A DNA stretch of 64,000 nt from Sipunculus nudus. Taxonomy: Eukaryota; Annelida; Sipuncula; Golfingiida; Sipunculidae. Positions 32,501-44,953 of the stretch are shown here, in pieces. Under the pieces are notes generated by a model. That model was not told the origin of the DNA, searched no databases, and saw nothing but the letters and a program-made list of their open reading frames with translations. Within the stretch, counting starts at the first letter, position 1, and every line of letters begins with the position of its first letter. Made by a program: the position numbers and the translations under genes. The stretch spans positions 36,933,229 through 36,997,228 of the forward strand of contig CM049314.1 in NCBI GenBank assembly GCA_026874595.1. Direction: 5' to 3'.

Positions 32501-35500
32501 CTCAAAATATTTGGTACAGAAAGTGGAAAATGTGTATTTAAGTTTTCTTGTATCTGTCACTTACCACAACCTTCAAATAAGCACTGAACACTGACCTTTA
32601 CATTTCCAAATAAGCAGATAATCATATAAGGCACAATATATATATATATATATATAACCATATACTGATATGATAATGACATAAAATACAATAAAAATAT
32701 GATTAAATTTACATGTCTCTACCGAGATCTATCCCTTCAGCATAGGGCACTCAAAAATGCCACTCGACTCTTTAAAGTTTTGGCCTGAACATCCTGGACT
32801 ATGTAATTTTCTTCCAATTTAGAGCCCTATATTTTGGCAAGAACATGCAGTTTTGCCTCTTGCTTTCAATAATTAATGTAAATAAATGGTTTTCAACATA
32901 AGAAACACCATTCATGTATGCAAATGTATAAAATTTATAAACTTGAAAACTTGAAATATGCAGAGATGTTGCTCCTGCCCTAATATGAGACCAAGCACAA
33001 TATATTACAACTGCATGAAATTTATAAAATTGAAAAAAAAAATATATTAAAAAAATAATTAGGATCTAATTGAATGAATTAGTCAACAACTTACCAAAGA
33101 GCCAGCCAATGATAATGATACTTTTATAGATCTCATGTTTATGATCTCATATGCTTCATTTCAGGATTAGAAAACACATGGTCATATCACCAAAAAAAAT
33201 ATTTTCAGTGATAATTCTCATCAATTAAAACCAATTACATCAACAAACCATTGCCTTTATTACATTTTCCTCTCAGACTTTAGTTCTGTTTGTTATTTAT
33301 ATTAGATTTTTACCCTCAAGGTCCATTTCAGCGAAGCACCATGACCCATGGATCCTTTGTTTGTGTGACAAAGAGTTCTGAGTGTTTTATATGTAACCCA
33401 AGCTTAGAGCAGTGAAAGTGAAAATGAGTGAAGATTGCACTTTATATGCCTTCAAATATCTAGATTGAACTCTCATAGTCACAACTGTTGTTGAATTATT
33501 TCCTGTGTGATACAGATACATAATAGTTAATCTGTATCAAACTGTGCAGACCTATAACTTTATATATTATAAACCTAAGATGTTCATGAAACTAAGTAAA
33601 AAAGAGGTAGAGTAAAAGTTTAATAGACACATATAATGATAGTACGTGTGTACAGCTGATAGTTTTACATCTGTTCATGGTTGTCTTTGCTAGGTCATTT
33701 ATTCAAGTAATACTTTTAATTTGGCATGTGTTTGTAAGGAATAAGTCATTTGTTTAAAATAACAATAAAACAACAATTTGATCTCTTGTGACCCTCTGTG
33801 TTGGGGAGGGTGAAGTAAGGGTTGATTTGGGATATCTTGGCCTTTTGAGTAATAAAAATGGTGTTTTCTCAGGCACAGGGAGTGTAATATTTGAACCCCA
33901 GACATTTTTATTTTGATTTTCAACAATTTGATCTCTTGTAACCCTCTGTGATGGGGAGGGTGAAGTGAGGGTTGAATTGGGATATCTTGGCCTTTTGAGC
34001 AATAGAAATGGTGTTTTCTCAGGCACAGTGAGTGTAATATTTGAACCCTAGACATTTTTTTTTTTTATTTTCAACAGAAATTTTCCAGTTTTGAGATTCA
34101 ATGGCTAAGTCATTTCTTTGTAGAAAATTATATAAAAAGAGGTTGAAAAAAAAATGGTTTTGTCATGTTTGTGTTACATATATAGTGAAACGATTCTGTT
34201 GTTGTTATGTTGTCCCCTGAATAAATGACATTTTTATCAACAATTCCTAATAAGAAGGTGAAGAACAGACCTGTTTCTGTTTGCCTTTTCTGACAGGGAA
34301 CCAACAAATAGGGAAGTATGAATGGATATCTAAAATGATATTTAAATTCGATTTTAAAGTAAGATTTTAAGAATTTTACAAAGGTATCATTGATAATGTG
34401 ATTATATACAGTAGATCGTTGTTAATCCCTAAGCCTTGGGGGGACAAGCTTTTGTTCGGATAAACGATCATTTGGATAAACAATTTTGCATGAAACTGCA
34501 CTGAGAACCATTGTGAAACAGCTGAGTTCCAAAGTGGACATTAACATATATTGACTCACCCAAATTAATGAAGCTTGCCCAAAATAAATGTGTGACAATA
34601 TATTGCAACATCCTTTTGATAGATTTGATTAATTTATTATTTAGAACACATCAAATATACTTTTGTTGAACAACTTTGGACTGGAATCAATCAGTATTGT
34701 ACATACATCATTATGTACAGCTGCCATGATAACTGAATTGACCTGCCATGACCAAGAAAGTGTGTGTCGCCACCTCTTAGCAGATAGATTAATTATGGAA
34801 ACATTTATTCATGTACTGTATTTTTATTGAAAATTCATAGCGAGAGGACTGTTTGTACTTTGTAAGCAGCAATTCTAACCAATAAAAATTTTCAAACTTT
34901 TTCGCTGAAATAATCAGGCCAAAAAAATGAGTAAGTAAATAACTAAGGCACACATAAACTTGACATCTGCTCACAATAGTAATCGTGGCCTGGACGACTG
35001 CAGGAACCAAAATTAAAGCTATCCTTCAAAGCCAACTTGATCAGAGCTGAACCGTGGACTACACCTAGAAGGAGGAGTTTTCCCCAGCTACAACCTGCGG
35101 TCAGCTGCTCAGATACAGTCTGTTGTAACATTTAGTTTGTACAAGTTAATTACCCCAGCCTCCACACACTTATTCACTGAAGTGGGCTGAAGACATTGCC
35201 TACCAGCAGGACTGTGTTTTTCACACCAACTGCCTGGGCTCAGATGTACCAATTGGTCAGCAATATGTATCACCTATGACCTGTTACATTTAATTTCAGT
35301 TAGGCAATCTTTTATAACATTTAATTTATATCTGAAATTTTGTCAGTATTCAGATTTTGGAGAATTGGTCAAATTTTCAGTTCTCAGTTTTAATATTGGA
35401 TGAATGATTTTTCGGATAAACAAATTACAGATATATGACACTTTACTGTATTAACATAAAGAAATTGTGTTTAGAGGCCGTCACCCTGTGTACATTCTTG

Positions 35501-38500
35501 CTCAAATCAAAAAGAAATAATTTAAAGAAATTAAAGTATAACTGAAGTAAAATAATCCATGTGTACAAGTATAATCCATAGTATACCATGCATGGTGTAA
35601 CTTGGCCTCATTAAAATACAGAAAAAATATTGTCACACACAAATATGATATGTATATGAATTAATGGGACCTGGACAGCTGAGTGGTAAAATGCTCGGCC
35701 TTCTCCGCTGGCGACCCGGGTTCGATTCCCAATGTGGCTATGAGAGTGGGTTGTAGTGGCCCGTCCAAGGTCGGTGGTTTTCTCCAGGTCCTCCAATTTC
35801 CTCCACCCTTACCGACTACCGAGGGCCAACATCCGTGCCATGGAGAGTGCCTCGTATTAGTTATTTTAACTAGTTGTACAATCCATGTAAAATAAATAAA
35901 GTTTATATTTATATATGAATTAAAATATATAATTTATTATATGAATTAATACATCATCTAGTCATGATGGTTTTACATGAGCTTGTGTGAAATGCTGTTG
36001 TATTTGACCTGTTTACAGATACCTATTGCCTGGATTAAAAAAACTGTTATCCTGGTTCATTGTACTGGGAGTGGGAATTAGATCAGGATTTCAGTCACTG
36101 TTTGTGGTGAACTGTCTGTGTATGATAGTGCCTGTGCTCACAACAGGTGGTGCATATATATCCACTGACATTATAATGATTGTCTTTGGGATTAAAGCCA
36201 CAACAGTATTGGTGTCATTATTATTGTTGCATTCATCATTATATTAAAATGGACAGATGTGCGTGACCCTTTATGATATGTTACATGGTAGGGGTTGAAA
36301 TTTGTTTGTGATAGGGGTTGAAAATTAAAATTTTTCTAGAAATTTTCAGGCCAACAAGGTTTGAGTTTCACAGGCTATCAAGAAATTTATAGGATTATTT
36401 TTTTATTATAGTTATACACCGACATATAAGGCACATATTATGGTATGTCCATGGTCCATCCAACGGTTTACTTTTAGTGTTTTCTGCGATAACTTACCAG
36501 GGCTATGCATTGACTCTACGAAATTCACAGTAACTACTTACCAATAGATTATACTGCCCAAATTTTATTAAAGGCAAAATCCAGGCATAATTAATGAGGT
36601 CAGATGTCACCTGGCTACTCTGTGATGTTGTCATGATAACTTACCAGGGATATGATAGATTTTTATAAATCTTAAGAGAAATAATAATCAATATTAAATC
36701 TCATACAACTTTGATTTTGAGCAAAATCCATGCATTAACTTTTAATGTCTCCATGATAACTTACCAAAGGCTTAGCTGAATTTTCATTAAACTACTTACC
36801 CATCAATTATTTCACCTGAGTTTGATTATAGGTAAAATCGATGCATAATTAATTAGGTCAGAGGTCAATCAGGCTAGTTTGGGTGTTGCCATGATAACTT
36901 ACTAGAAACATAATGCATTTTGATGAAACTCAAAAAAAATTTTCTGACACAATGTTTCACTGAATTTTTTATTCCTGGCAAAAAATCATGCATAATTGAT
37001 GAGGTCAGGGTTCATCAGACTTGTCATGGGTAATAAAAATGTGAGGGGTTTACATGAAACTCATTATAAAAATTAACCAATAGAGTTTTTAAGCTGATTA
37101 ACATTTTTGGCAAAATTCCTGCATACTTAATAAGGTCAGAGGTCACTTGATCTGCGATGGGCGTATTATGGAACAATTTTGGTGCTCTTGTTACCTTTGA
37201 GTTTCACCACGCTTGGCAAAACTTGCCAGACCTGTGATACAGTATGCTAATGTTCAGTTAATTTATGGACTCACAAACTCTAAAAACTCTTAAGGGATTC
37301 TCTGGCTTTTAGGTAGTCAAAGAAAGTCAGAAATATGGCACTAACAAGTGTGTTTTTGGGGGGGATACTGATGCACGGTATCAGGATATACAGTGAAACC
37401 TTGTTGTGTCAAAGTCAAGGACCCTCAGAAAACCTTGCCACATCGGAAGTTTGACACAAGGGAGTTTTATTTGGTAATAATTTAACTAGAGTTGTTGGGA
37501 ATATCGTTTGTGTAACTTCGACATAAGTGGGGTATTCGACAACAAGTTTTCACTGTACTTGTATCTTGTAATGATCATGACAACCATTATCAATATCATG
37601 ATATAAAAAATGCTATCATCACAACACTTATGTTTAAAACCTCCGTCTAAGCTATATATACTTATATTGATATCACAATAAGAGGACATGCTGGTATCAT
37701 GATCATCACAATAATCATTGTCATTATTTTAAAAAATTGGACATGACAGTCCAATCAGTCTCCTTTGCACTTCTATCCTTGTTGTTCATATAATATTGAT
37801 ATATTCTATACATATCATACTTTGTGTCCCTACAGGGCAAACTGACAGCCCGGGAACGTGTTCTGTTGCTGTGTGACCAGGGGAGCTTCACTGAGTATGA
37901 TGCCTTTATGGAGCACACATGCTCAGATTTTGGCATGGAAGATGAAAAGGTGTGTTCTGATTTTATTTATAGTTTCAGATAATAATCTGTTTATGTTTTA
38001 CCATCCAAATGTTATAAAATAGGTCTTCATTTTTCAGGGCAATCAAAATTGAATATTGAAAACTGTTTTATTAGGAAATATTACAAAGTTAGCTTCTTTA
38101 TCAATTATTGTTTTGATGCTTTTGTTCATATTTAATGATCAGGAGTTAATGATCAGGGTCTGTTCTGAAAACATAATGATGCAAAAAATCAGTTTCATTT
38201 ATTTTAAAAACTTCAAACTGCCACAATCTTAAGATTTAGAATAAAGGACTCATCATTTAACACTGCATTGATAACAATACTTTATAATTCTTTTCTCTCA
38301 AAAACAAACATCTTTAAAGAATCAGTAAAGTTCTGTCAAATCTTGACATGTCTGAACACATCCTAGGTTTGTGGCAGTTTTTATTTACTTTACATCTTTT
38401 TACTGTAAATTTGGGGCTGCAGAAGTGATACTAAATGATATATTCTGAAATATTGATATGTTTTTGCTTCAGATCCCTGACTTTTTCAATATTGTAGAGA

Positions 38501-41500
38501 GTACACAGTCCTTCAGTTTGTATTTTTTCTTTTAATCTAGAAATATTTTTAATCTGCTTGTTCATGTTAAAGAGATATTTTATAGAGATAGTGGGCCCCA
38601 ATATATTATAAACATATTGATATAAACAAAACAAGCAGCCTGTGTGTGGTGGTATCAATGTTTTCGGTCCTCTTTTCATAAAAGCTTCAAGGGATTACCT
38701 TTAGTTTATAAAGGTCAGATAGTGATTTGGCTCCTTTAAACTATCTTATATTATTGTAATATCAACTTTTTGACTTGCAATACTACAGCCATAGATAACT
38801 TATACAAGACACCAATGAGGCTACAGTATATATGACTGTTCACTTGTATAGATGTCTAAATGAGACATGCCGTTCAGGAAGGATTAATTTTGGCAATGAT
38901 TTTCCTTTTAGAAATATTGCAAACTTGAAACCCTCATAAACAAAAGACCAACCACATCATTTGAATGTGTCTTTTTGTACTTCATGATTTATGTGATTTG
39001 GCTTTTTGTAGTACCCAGGTGACAGCGTGATCACAGGTCATGGACGCATCAATGGCCGTCTTGCATTTGTATTCAGTCAGGTAAGTTGACACTTATGCAG
39101 CTAATCTCTAGTTATAATGCTGACTATTTGATTATCTGGATAACTGAAAAAGTAAAGTGTTATGGTAGGTATTCATGAAATATTTCATCATGTTTATAGG
39201 TGCCCATTGTTTTACTAGACATATTAGGTATATGTGCAATACAGTGATCTCATGTATAGTTGAAATAACTTGCACCGGTCGCAGTTAGTAGTTCATAAAA
39301 AAAATTAACATAGCCTCCTGCTTGCCAACAGTCAGAAATCAAATTTATTTGTGCTACCTGACATATACATCTTCTTTTGTGGAGTGAGGTGGTGAATATT
39401 TAAGGGGCTGGACTTGTGACCTCAAGGTTGTAAGTTGGAGTCCAGGTCTGACCTTAGTCTGAGCTGAGACTCTTAGCCAATGTCTTTACCACAAGGGTGC
39501 ACTCTTTCAACCCAAGAGTGAATGGGTACTGGTCATGGGTGGCAATCAGATGTAGAAAGAATAACCTTCTAGTGCCTGATATGACTGCTTGGGTTGTATG
39601 CTCCCCAGGGAGCTGAGAAAAGCATCAAGAATGAACAGACCTGAAATACCAGGAAGGCAAAGTGTAACGTTGGATGAGACTGACATTGTCAGTGATATCA
39701 GATGATAAACCCACACCTTTACCTTTTATCTCTTTCCTTGATTTGCAAATTTTTGTGCATGCACAATATCTCATCTTCAGCCAAATTTATATTTAACATA
39801 CACATGTTAATTTGTTTGTACCACCACACTGAATCAAAACAATAAATAAAGAGCAGTTGGAAAATATTATTGTAGTTTTTGTAAGGATACTTTTGTATTA
39901 AAACTGAACTGATAGCATGAGATAGTACACATTGTGGCAAGGGACTACTGGTATGTAAATATTAATCCACTTAATCTCATGTGAGCAGATTTTTTAGGGG
40001 TGGGTTGTTGTAAACTTTTGAAGCACAGTGGTACCTGTATTGTCTACAGTTTGAGTCATGCCTTCTGATTTTTAAATATTAAAAATGCTTAAAAGCTCAT
40101 TATTCTTAGTTAATATCCAGAGACAAATACAAGAAACAATTTTGAAAATTATTTCTCATTAAGTTTACATATGTTTATATATGTGTCTTCCTTTACTCAG
40201 ATTGGGCTTTGGAATTTTCTTTTTACAAGAAGTATTCTGATCATTTGAGTTTATTTTAAGATTTGTAGCAATATTGAAATTCTTTTAATCCGGTGTCCCA
40301 TTTACTGTTTTTTGTGCTGGACTAATTTGGTAATTAGAAAAATGTGCAAGTCTTGCTAGTTGGCAAGAGCTCATACATCTGCCAATTTCATGTGCACATC
40401 ACCAGATTTTTCTACCATTTTGGTCACTTGTTTTTCATCCTCTGGATGGTTATTGTGTCATCACATCTACCAAATTCACAAGCCAGATAAAAATCAGCCA
40501 GAATAAATCATTGACAATGTCAAGGATTTTTGTAGCTTAGTTTTCCTAGCAAAAAAATTAAAATAATTTGGTGGAAAAATCTATTGATGGGAGGCAGGCT
40601 TTACAGGTGTTGTATGGCAATCTGACTGTGATTTGCTCAGTGACATTTTTGTGTAATCTGTGTGGAGTATGAGAATTATTGACACACAAGTGGTACATAA
40701 ACTAGTAAACATATTAGGTCACATTTTTTTAATTCATTTTTTGAGTACATGGCAAAAATGTTGTAAATCAAGGTGATCAAGGTATCTAAATGAATTAATT
40801 GATTAAACATATTTTTATCATTTTATGATTATATTTGTATTTCCTGCAGGACTTCACAGTGTTTGGTGGTAGTCTTTCTGGAGTGCACGCTAAGAAGATA
40901 TGTAAGGTATGTACCTTATTCGTTATGTCAAGAGAATAACAGCAACTACTGCCCACTCTGAGTGTGCAACAGACATCCAGAGATTTTGATTGACATAATT
41001 CTTTATCCACTGTTCTTTGTGGCTAATATCTGATTGAATGCAGGCTATTGCCTGGAGATTTTCAGTTGACTTTAAGCTATTATTTTAATGAAAGATATCT
41101 TTCTTATATGGTATAAAATGTAGGGAGAAAATATCCACCAAATATTAAGTCCTTTTAGTACCAGAGCTTTTACCTGCCAGTGGCTAACATAATATTTCTT
41201 TCACTAATTCTTATCTACTTGACCAGTGTCGCTTGAAACTTCTGTCCAGAATAAAGATGGCAGGTCAATCCATCCTCTAGTTATATTAATATTTATCTCA
41301 TTATTCACTAAAATTAAAAAAAATATATGCCATTCAGAGTTTGTTGATATAACACCCTGATTCAGTTTGCAGAAACAATTACACAGGATCTCATCCCGAC
41401 TTTAAAAACTGTAATGTCTTCTTGTGTTCCAGGTAATGGACCAGGCCATGCTGGTAGGTGCTCCAGTGATTGGTCTAAATGATTCTGGTGGTGCCAGGAT

Positions 41501-44500
41501 CCAGGAGGGTGTGGAATCTCTGGCTGGTTACGCTGACATTTTCCAGGTTAGTGGCTGACATTTTCCAGGTTATTGCACACATGCAGCATTTTGACTCTTT
41601 TGCTACAGACCAATTATGTCCTGAGCCTGAGGCCATCCAGAATTGCATGTTTTAACTCTTACCTATTTACAATATCAGGTTTGCTAGTCCATGAAAGGCC
41701 AGTGAATATAATCAAAAGTCATAAAATTTGGTGATTGTTATGGAAAGCCTTGAAAAAATGGTGAAAATTGAGTCAGTTATAACAATTATAGCTGCCAATC
41801 AGGTTGGAATACAGTTAACATCTCTTGAATTTATTATCAGCATTCAGTCAGTCCATATTTAATATTCATTGTCCATTCAAATTAGGTTCTGCCAGGTCTG
41901 CTGATTTATTCAACTTGTATTTGTGATTGATTCAGATTGATTAAAAAAGTAGTATAACGATGCTGAATTCAGAATTTAATAAATCATTGAAAACCTACTG
42001 AAAGAAAGTGAAAAGGCATGGAATACCTTCACTGTAGACTGCTGGTACCTATATCTCAAGAGGGGGATCCATAGTGGTCATCAGTCATTGTGCTTCTCTG
42101 CCAACTGCAAATTACCTGACTGATTCAAGATGCTAGAAATTTTACATGTCTGGAAAAGTTAAAGAAAAGTGTTTATTGAAAGGCCAACAGCACAAGTCTC
42201 TCATGTTATCTAGAATGTGGTCCATCAGACTTTTTTAATGTCTATCATCAGCTTTGAACATTAACATTAGCTTAATGACAGCACCAGCAATCCCAGGCTT
42301 TAAAACATCATATCATTATGTGAAAGTGAAACATGTACACTTTGTTAATTATAGCATGGGAAGTGAAAATGTTCTGAATTATATTTGGTTTATAATTTCT
42401 AGGAAGTCAGAAACAGATTTTGTATGATTAACTGGATATTAATATTAGCAATATCAGAATGTGATAATAAAAATCTTACTTTTTCAATGAGGACAGTAAG
42501 TGATTTGGGAATTGCAACCACAACAAGAAGATACATTTCAGAATGTATTCATTTTGGTTTTAATTTACAGAGGAATGTGATGTCATCTGGAGTTGTTCCC
42601 CAAATCTCACTCATCATGGGACCATGTGCAGGTGAATACACTGACCTATCTTACTTGCTTTGCCTAGTAAAAAGAGTTTTCTTGTAGATTAAAATATCAC
42701 TCTCATTTATTATTGAAAGAACATAGAACTTTTTCACATTACCTTAAACGTCTGGAAAATGCTTTACATGTCATTACATTATTTGTTATTGTATTTTTTT
42801 GTGGAAAGAAAAGCCACAAAAATTTCCAATTAACATACATTTTGTATCATATAATTCTGCAGCATGTTATGCTGTAAATCAGTCTAGGACATTCTTATCT
42901 GTATGTCCTTGGCATATTACTATTAGTACCAATACATGCCCATAGATGTCACTCTTGTCCAGTGTACACTGCTTCTTTCCTTTTCACACTGGATTTCCCA
43001 TAATTAGTTTCCAGGTCTTGTTGTCTTATGTCTGAATATGAGGGCTCTTGTCAAGGAATGATGTCATTTTACACTGGTATAAATTAATACTTGTTTTTGA
43101 TATTTTATTTTGTATACAAGATGAATCAAATAATAATTGTCAATTGTGGGGGTTCACTGATGTACCATACTACACTTGATAAAGTTTTCTTTCAATTATA
43201 AACATTCTGTTATGTGAGACCACAGGGTTTAAATTTATATTTGATGGGAAATCATCCATAAATGTCACAGGTGCAATTACTTTTAGTTCCATTACTTGTT
43301 GACAGGTGGCGCTGTATACTCTCCAGCTCTCACAGACTTCACATTCATGGTTAAGGTGAGTGCATTCTCTTACAATCGTATAAAATAAATGTATTGTGCA
43401 GTGAATTTTGAATGATTTCAGTGAATTTTCCTGTAATATTAAGCACCAAGAAAAATCAGGAAATATGAAATATATACCGTAAATTTCCACATATACGTCG
43501 AGAAATTTGCTCCTAAAAAATAATCCAGGAATGGAGGGTCGCCTTATGTGTGGGTCTAAGCTTGACAGTCCAAATTTTACCCAGGCTTTGTCAAACTGCC
43601 GGCTGTCGCAGATAGGACTTGCCTAATCGCTAATCAGATGTTCGTTTCAGGGGATGTCGGGTACATAAGTGGCCCTTTCAGTCATTAAATTCTGTAGAAT
43701 TAGACTTCCATACTTTTTTTTTTCAAGTTTGGCCATTCACATTGTTCTTTTAAGTGGGTAATGCGGTATATAAAAATTCATGCGATAAACCTGGATTCTG
43801 ACAACAAGCACGTGACCCCGCCCCTAATTATAATTATCGAGCTTCACTCATGGGCGCTTTCATGGGCGCTAGAGACACGAGTATGGCATAATCAATTGAG
43901 GTTTTATCAGTGGCATCGACCTCTGTGTATTTGACATCAAAGTCTGTTTAAGAACTGCTCTGCAACAACATTTGATGCTTGCACAAACGAGCAAACACGC
44001 AAATGACCGCGGGCCACTGTTTGTGAATATGAACAGGTGACTAATGGCGGGCGAACTCGGGTGAACTTCAAAGCCATTTTCCCATTGACACAGGGCATGG
44101 GTCTTCAGAGCGCAATGGTTTCATAACTGGTCCTTCCAACAATAAAATGCTGACAGTTAGCTTGGAATTATATGCCATGACGATTGCCATGACCCGCATA
44201 TAACTGTGATCGCCCAAACAGGTCAGATAAGATACATGTTCCATTAAGCCAGCGGTCGTATCGAGCAGCTGATAAATCTGCAGTCTGTTTAGTACTGATA
44301 TTTAAAATTCAAAACTATGAACAGATTTCATATTTCCATTCACAGGTAATCAATTCTGAACATATACGAAGATTATTTTATTTGATCAACTGTCAGATAA
44401 GCAGAAACGGCAAACTTGAGCTTGATCGTTGATTCTGTTTTCCACTTTCCTTCACACAACTTTGGCGATACCTGACGGGAATATAGTTGACTATTTTTTT

Positions 44501-44953
44501 TTATAATGGTGACAAATTAACACTTGTTCTGTCAGTTTGACCTTCACTGAAAGGGAATGTTACCTGCACTACAAGCAGTGGTAGTGGGAACTTGTAGCCT
44601 GACAACTATGCACGTAAAGTTATTTTTGGGTGTGACTTTTAAATGACTCATTCCATTGGTTATCATTTACTTGTCTGTTGTGAGCTGGGGACTATCCAGA
44701 CCCAGTGGGCTCTAGAAAATTTTCGCCCGATTTCTCTCTGTGAAATCCCACCTCGACTTATATGAGGGGTCGGCGTATATGCAGAAATTTTCGGTATATA
44801 TATTCCAAAGTCTGTGAATTTGATTTATTACCTAATTTGAAATTGAGGAAAGGAACAATTATATTACTGTAAGGTGAACAATAATTTGAGGTTTTTTGTA
44901 TTCTTTTCCAGGACACCTCATACCTGTTCATCACAGGCCCAGATGTTGTCAAG
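29305..44953 (+). CDS. PCCB: Propionyl-CoA carboxylase beta subunit, partial (8 exons)
   Basis: Eight exons join in phase to 257 codons. PCCB is the carboxyltransferase half of mitochondrial propionyl-CoA carboxylase: it moves CO2 from biotin on the alpha subunit to propionyl-CoA, giving methylmalonyl-CoA in the breakdown of Val, Ile, Met, Thr and odd-chain fats. The start ATG (29305) opens an Arg-rich, acid-poor leader suited to a mitochondrial signal. Recognisable blocks in order are [56 protein letters not shown] (acyl-CoA binding and GG oxyanion region), [20 protein letters not shown] and [14 protein letters not shown]. All splice sites are GT/AG. The second half (about 280 residues in relatives) was not found up to position 64000. 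The frame is intact; presumed functional. Confidence 0.95.
30337..32114 (-). mobile_element. Decayed hAT transposon (ZBED-like transposase)
   Basis: The ends are inverted: left CAGACACGGGGTGATTA and right, read on the minus strand, CAGACATGTGGTAATCA. They are flanked by an 8-bp duplication with one mismatch (GATTGGAC 30329-30336, GATGGGAC 32115-32122), the hAT hallmark. Both subterminal regions are packed with GTAATTGATTA-type motifs. The minus-strand interior carries transposase fragments. It lies in PCCB intron 1, opposite in orientation to the gene. Confidence 0.88.
30529..31815 (-). pseudogene. hAT transposase remnant
   Basis: The C-terminal dimerisation domain is clear at 30529-30807 ([20 protein letters not shown] followed by [10 protein letters not shown]; relatives read PATSAPSERLFSxAG). 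Upstream frames at 31172-31435 ([19 protein letters not shown]) and 31474-31815 ([20 protein letters not shown]) match the RNase H-like catalytic part of ZBED-type hAT transposases, including the W of TRWNS. The frames are separated by stops and shifts, so no intact enzyme. Confidence 0.85.
32220..32990. repeat. Diverged tandem duplication of about 390 bp
   Basis: Blocks such as GATAATTGCATAAAATACAG (about 32281) and GATAATGACATAAAATACAA (about 32672), followed by ATTTTACAT/ATTTACATG and a later TCTTCC block, occur twice at similar spacing. A TA run (32637-32656) separates them. No coding content. Confidence 0.5.
33771..34075. repeat. Two tandem copies of a 150-bp unit
   Basis: The CAACAATTTGATCTCTTGT block starts at 33771 and 33921, exactly 150 bp apart, and the copies differ at only a few bases. 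Because 150 is a multiple of three, open frames on the minus strand run through both copies and give a repeated 50-residue peptide ([14 protein letters not shown]). I judge this a consequence of the repeat rather than a gene. Confidence 0.93.
34409..35448. mobile_element. Probable TA-flanked TIR element
   Basis: The ends are CAGTAGATCG and, on the other strand, CAGTAAAGTG, with TA on both sides. Internal TTCGGATAAAC motifs occur near both ends in inverted sense, a frequent pattern in pogo/Tigger-like MITEs. The TIRs are short and diverged and no transposase was seen. Confidence 0.5.
35665..35911 (+). mobile_element. tRNA-derived SINE with perfect 12-bp target duplication
   Basis: The head has A-box-like GCTGAGTGGTAAAATGCTC and B-box-like GGGTTCGATTCCC. 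The body has TTTTCTCCAGGTCCTCC and the tail TCGTATTAGTTATTTTAACT, then AAATAAATAAAG. TATATGAATTAA flanks both ends (35653-35664 and 35912-35923). It lies in PCCB intron 1. Open frames within it are incidental. Confidence 0.93.
36470..37190. repeat. Degenerate tandem repeat of about 140-165 bp units
   Basis: About five units share ATGATAACTTACCAG and GCATAATTAATGAGGTCAGA blocks (36585, 36840, 36987 and 37122 for the second block; the 36730 copy is weak). No coding content. It lies in PCCB intron 1. Confidence 0.8.
37391..37555. mobile_element. 165-bp mariner-type MITE
   Basis: The ends CAGTGAAACCTTGTTGT and CAGTGAAAACTTGTTGT (other strand) form inverted repeats with one mismatch, flanked by TA at 37389-37390 and 37556-37557. 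It lies 280 bp before PCCB exon 2. Confidence 0.88.
37836..37949 (+). CDS. PCCB: PCCB exon 2
   Basis: Acceptor CCCTACAG, donor AAG|GTGTGT; 38 codons, phase 0 at both ends. [20 protein letters not shown] matches the family's N-terminal domain. The first intron is 8.3 kb and holds the hAT element, a SINE and MITEs. Confidence 0.95.
38588..38742. repeat. Dispersed repeat, copy 2
   Basis: Second copy of the repeat at 3128-3280, same orientation, including ATATTGATATAAACAAAACA and TTACCTTTAGTTTATAAAGG. It lies in PCCB intron 2. Confidence 0.7.
39012..39080 (+). CDS. PCCB: PCCB exon 3
   Basis: Acceptor TTTTTGTAG, donor CAG|GTAAGT; 23 codons, phase 0. It encodes [20 protein letters not shown] followed by FSQ. 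Placed by homology and in-phase splice sites. Confidence 0.95.
39378..39690 (+). mobile_element. Probable tRNA-derived SINE, older copy
   Basis: A-box-like GTGAATATTTAAGGGGCTGG and B-box-like GTTGGAGTCCAGG are followed by a body with GAATGGGTACTGGTCATGG and a tail ending near ACCAGGAAGG. No clear target duplication. PCCB intron 3. Confidence 0.6.
40850..40906 (+). CDS. PCCB: PCCB exon 4
   Basis: Acceptor TTCCTGCAG, donor AAG|GTATGT; 19 codons, [19 protein letters not shown], a near-invariant PCCB segment. Confidence 0.95.
41433..41546 (+). CDS. PCCB: PCCB exon 5
   Basis: Acceptor GTTCCAG, donor CAG|GTTAGT; 38 codons including [19 protein letters not shown], the acyl-CoA/oxyanion region of the carboxyltransferase fold. 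The last 16 or so coding bases and donor are duplicated immediately downstream (period 22). Confidence 0.96.
42571..42631 (+). CDS. PCCB: PCCB exon 6
   Basis: Acceptor TAATTTACAG, donor CAG|GTGAAT; 61 bp encoding [20 protein letters not shown] plus the first base of a glycine codon completed in exon 7. Confidence 0.95.
43306..43355 (+). CDS. PCCB: PCCB exon 7
   Basis: Acceptor TTGTTGACAG, donor AAG|GTGAGT; 50 bp. It completes the split glycine and encodes [16 protein letters not shown]. Confidence 0.95.
43477..44794. mobile_element. 1.3-kb TA-flanked MITE (CCG-ended family)
   Basis: The ends CCGTAAATTTCCACATATAC and CCGAAAATTTCTGCATATAC (other strand) are inverted repeats of about 25 bp, with TA on both sides. 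The interior is more GC-rich than the surrounding intron and has no transposase. It lies in PCCB intron 7, between exons 7 and 8. Confidence 0.88.
44912..44953 (+). CDS. PCCB: PCCB exon 8 (last exon seen)
   Basis: Acceptor TTTTCCAG, donor AAG|GTAGGA; 42 bp encoding [14 protein letters not shown]. The next exon should start near VTNEDV in known relatives. I did not find it in the following 19 kb. Confidence 0.93.

Noticed and set aside
36015-36247. Acceptor-like TTTACAG followed by a 73-codon hydrophobic frame between PCCB exons 1 and 2
   Set aside because: No similarity to PCCB, which continues directly from exon 1 to the exon at 37836. No donor site at a sensible place and no known domain; low-complexity hydrophobic sequence arises easily in AT-rich DNA.
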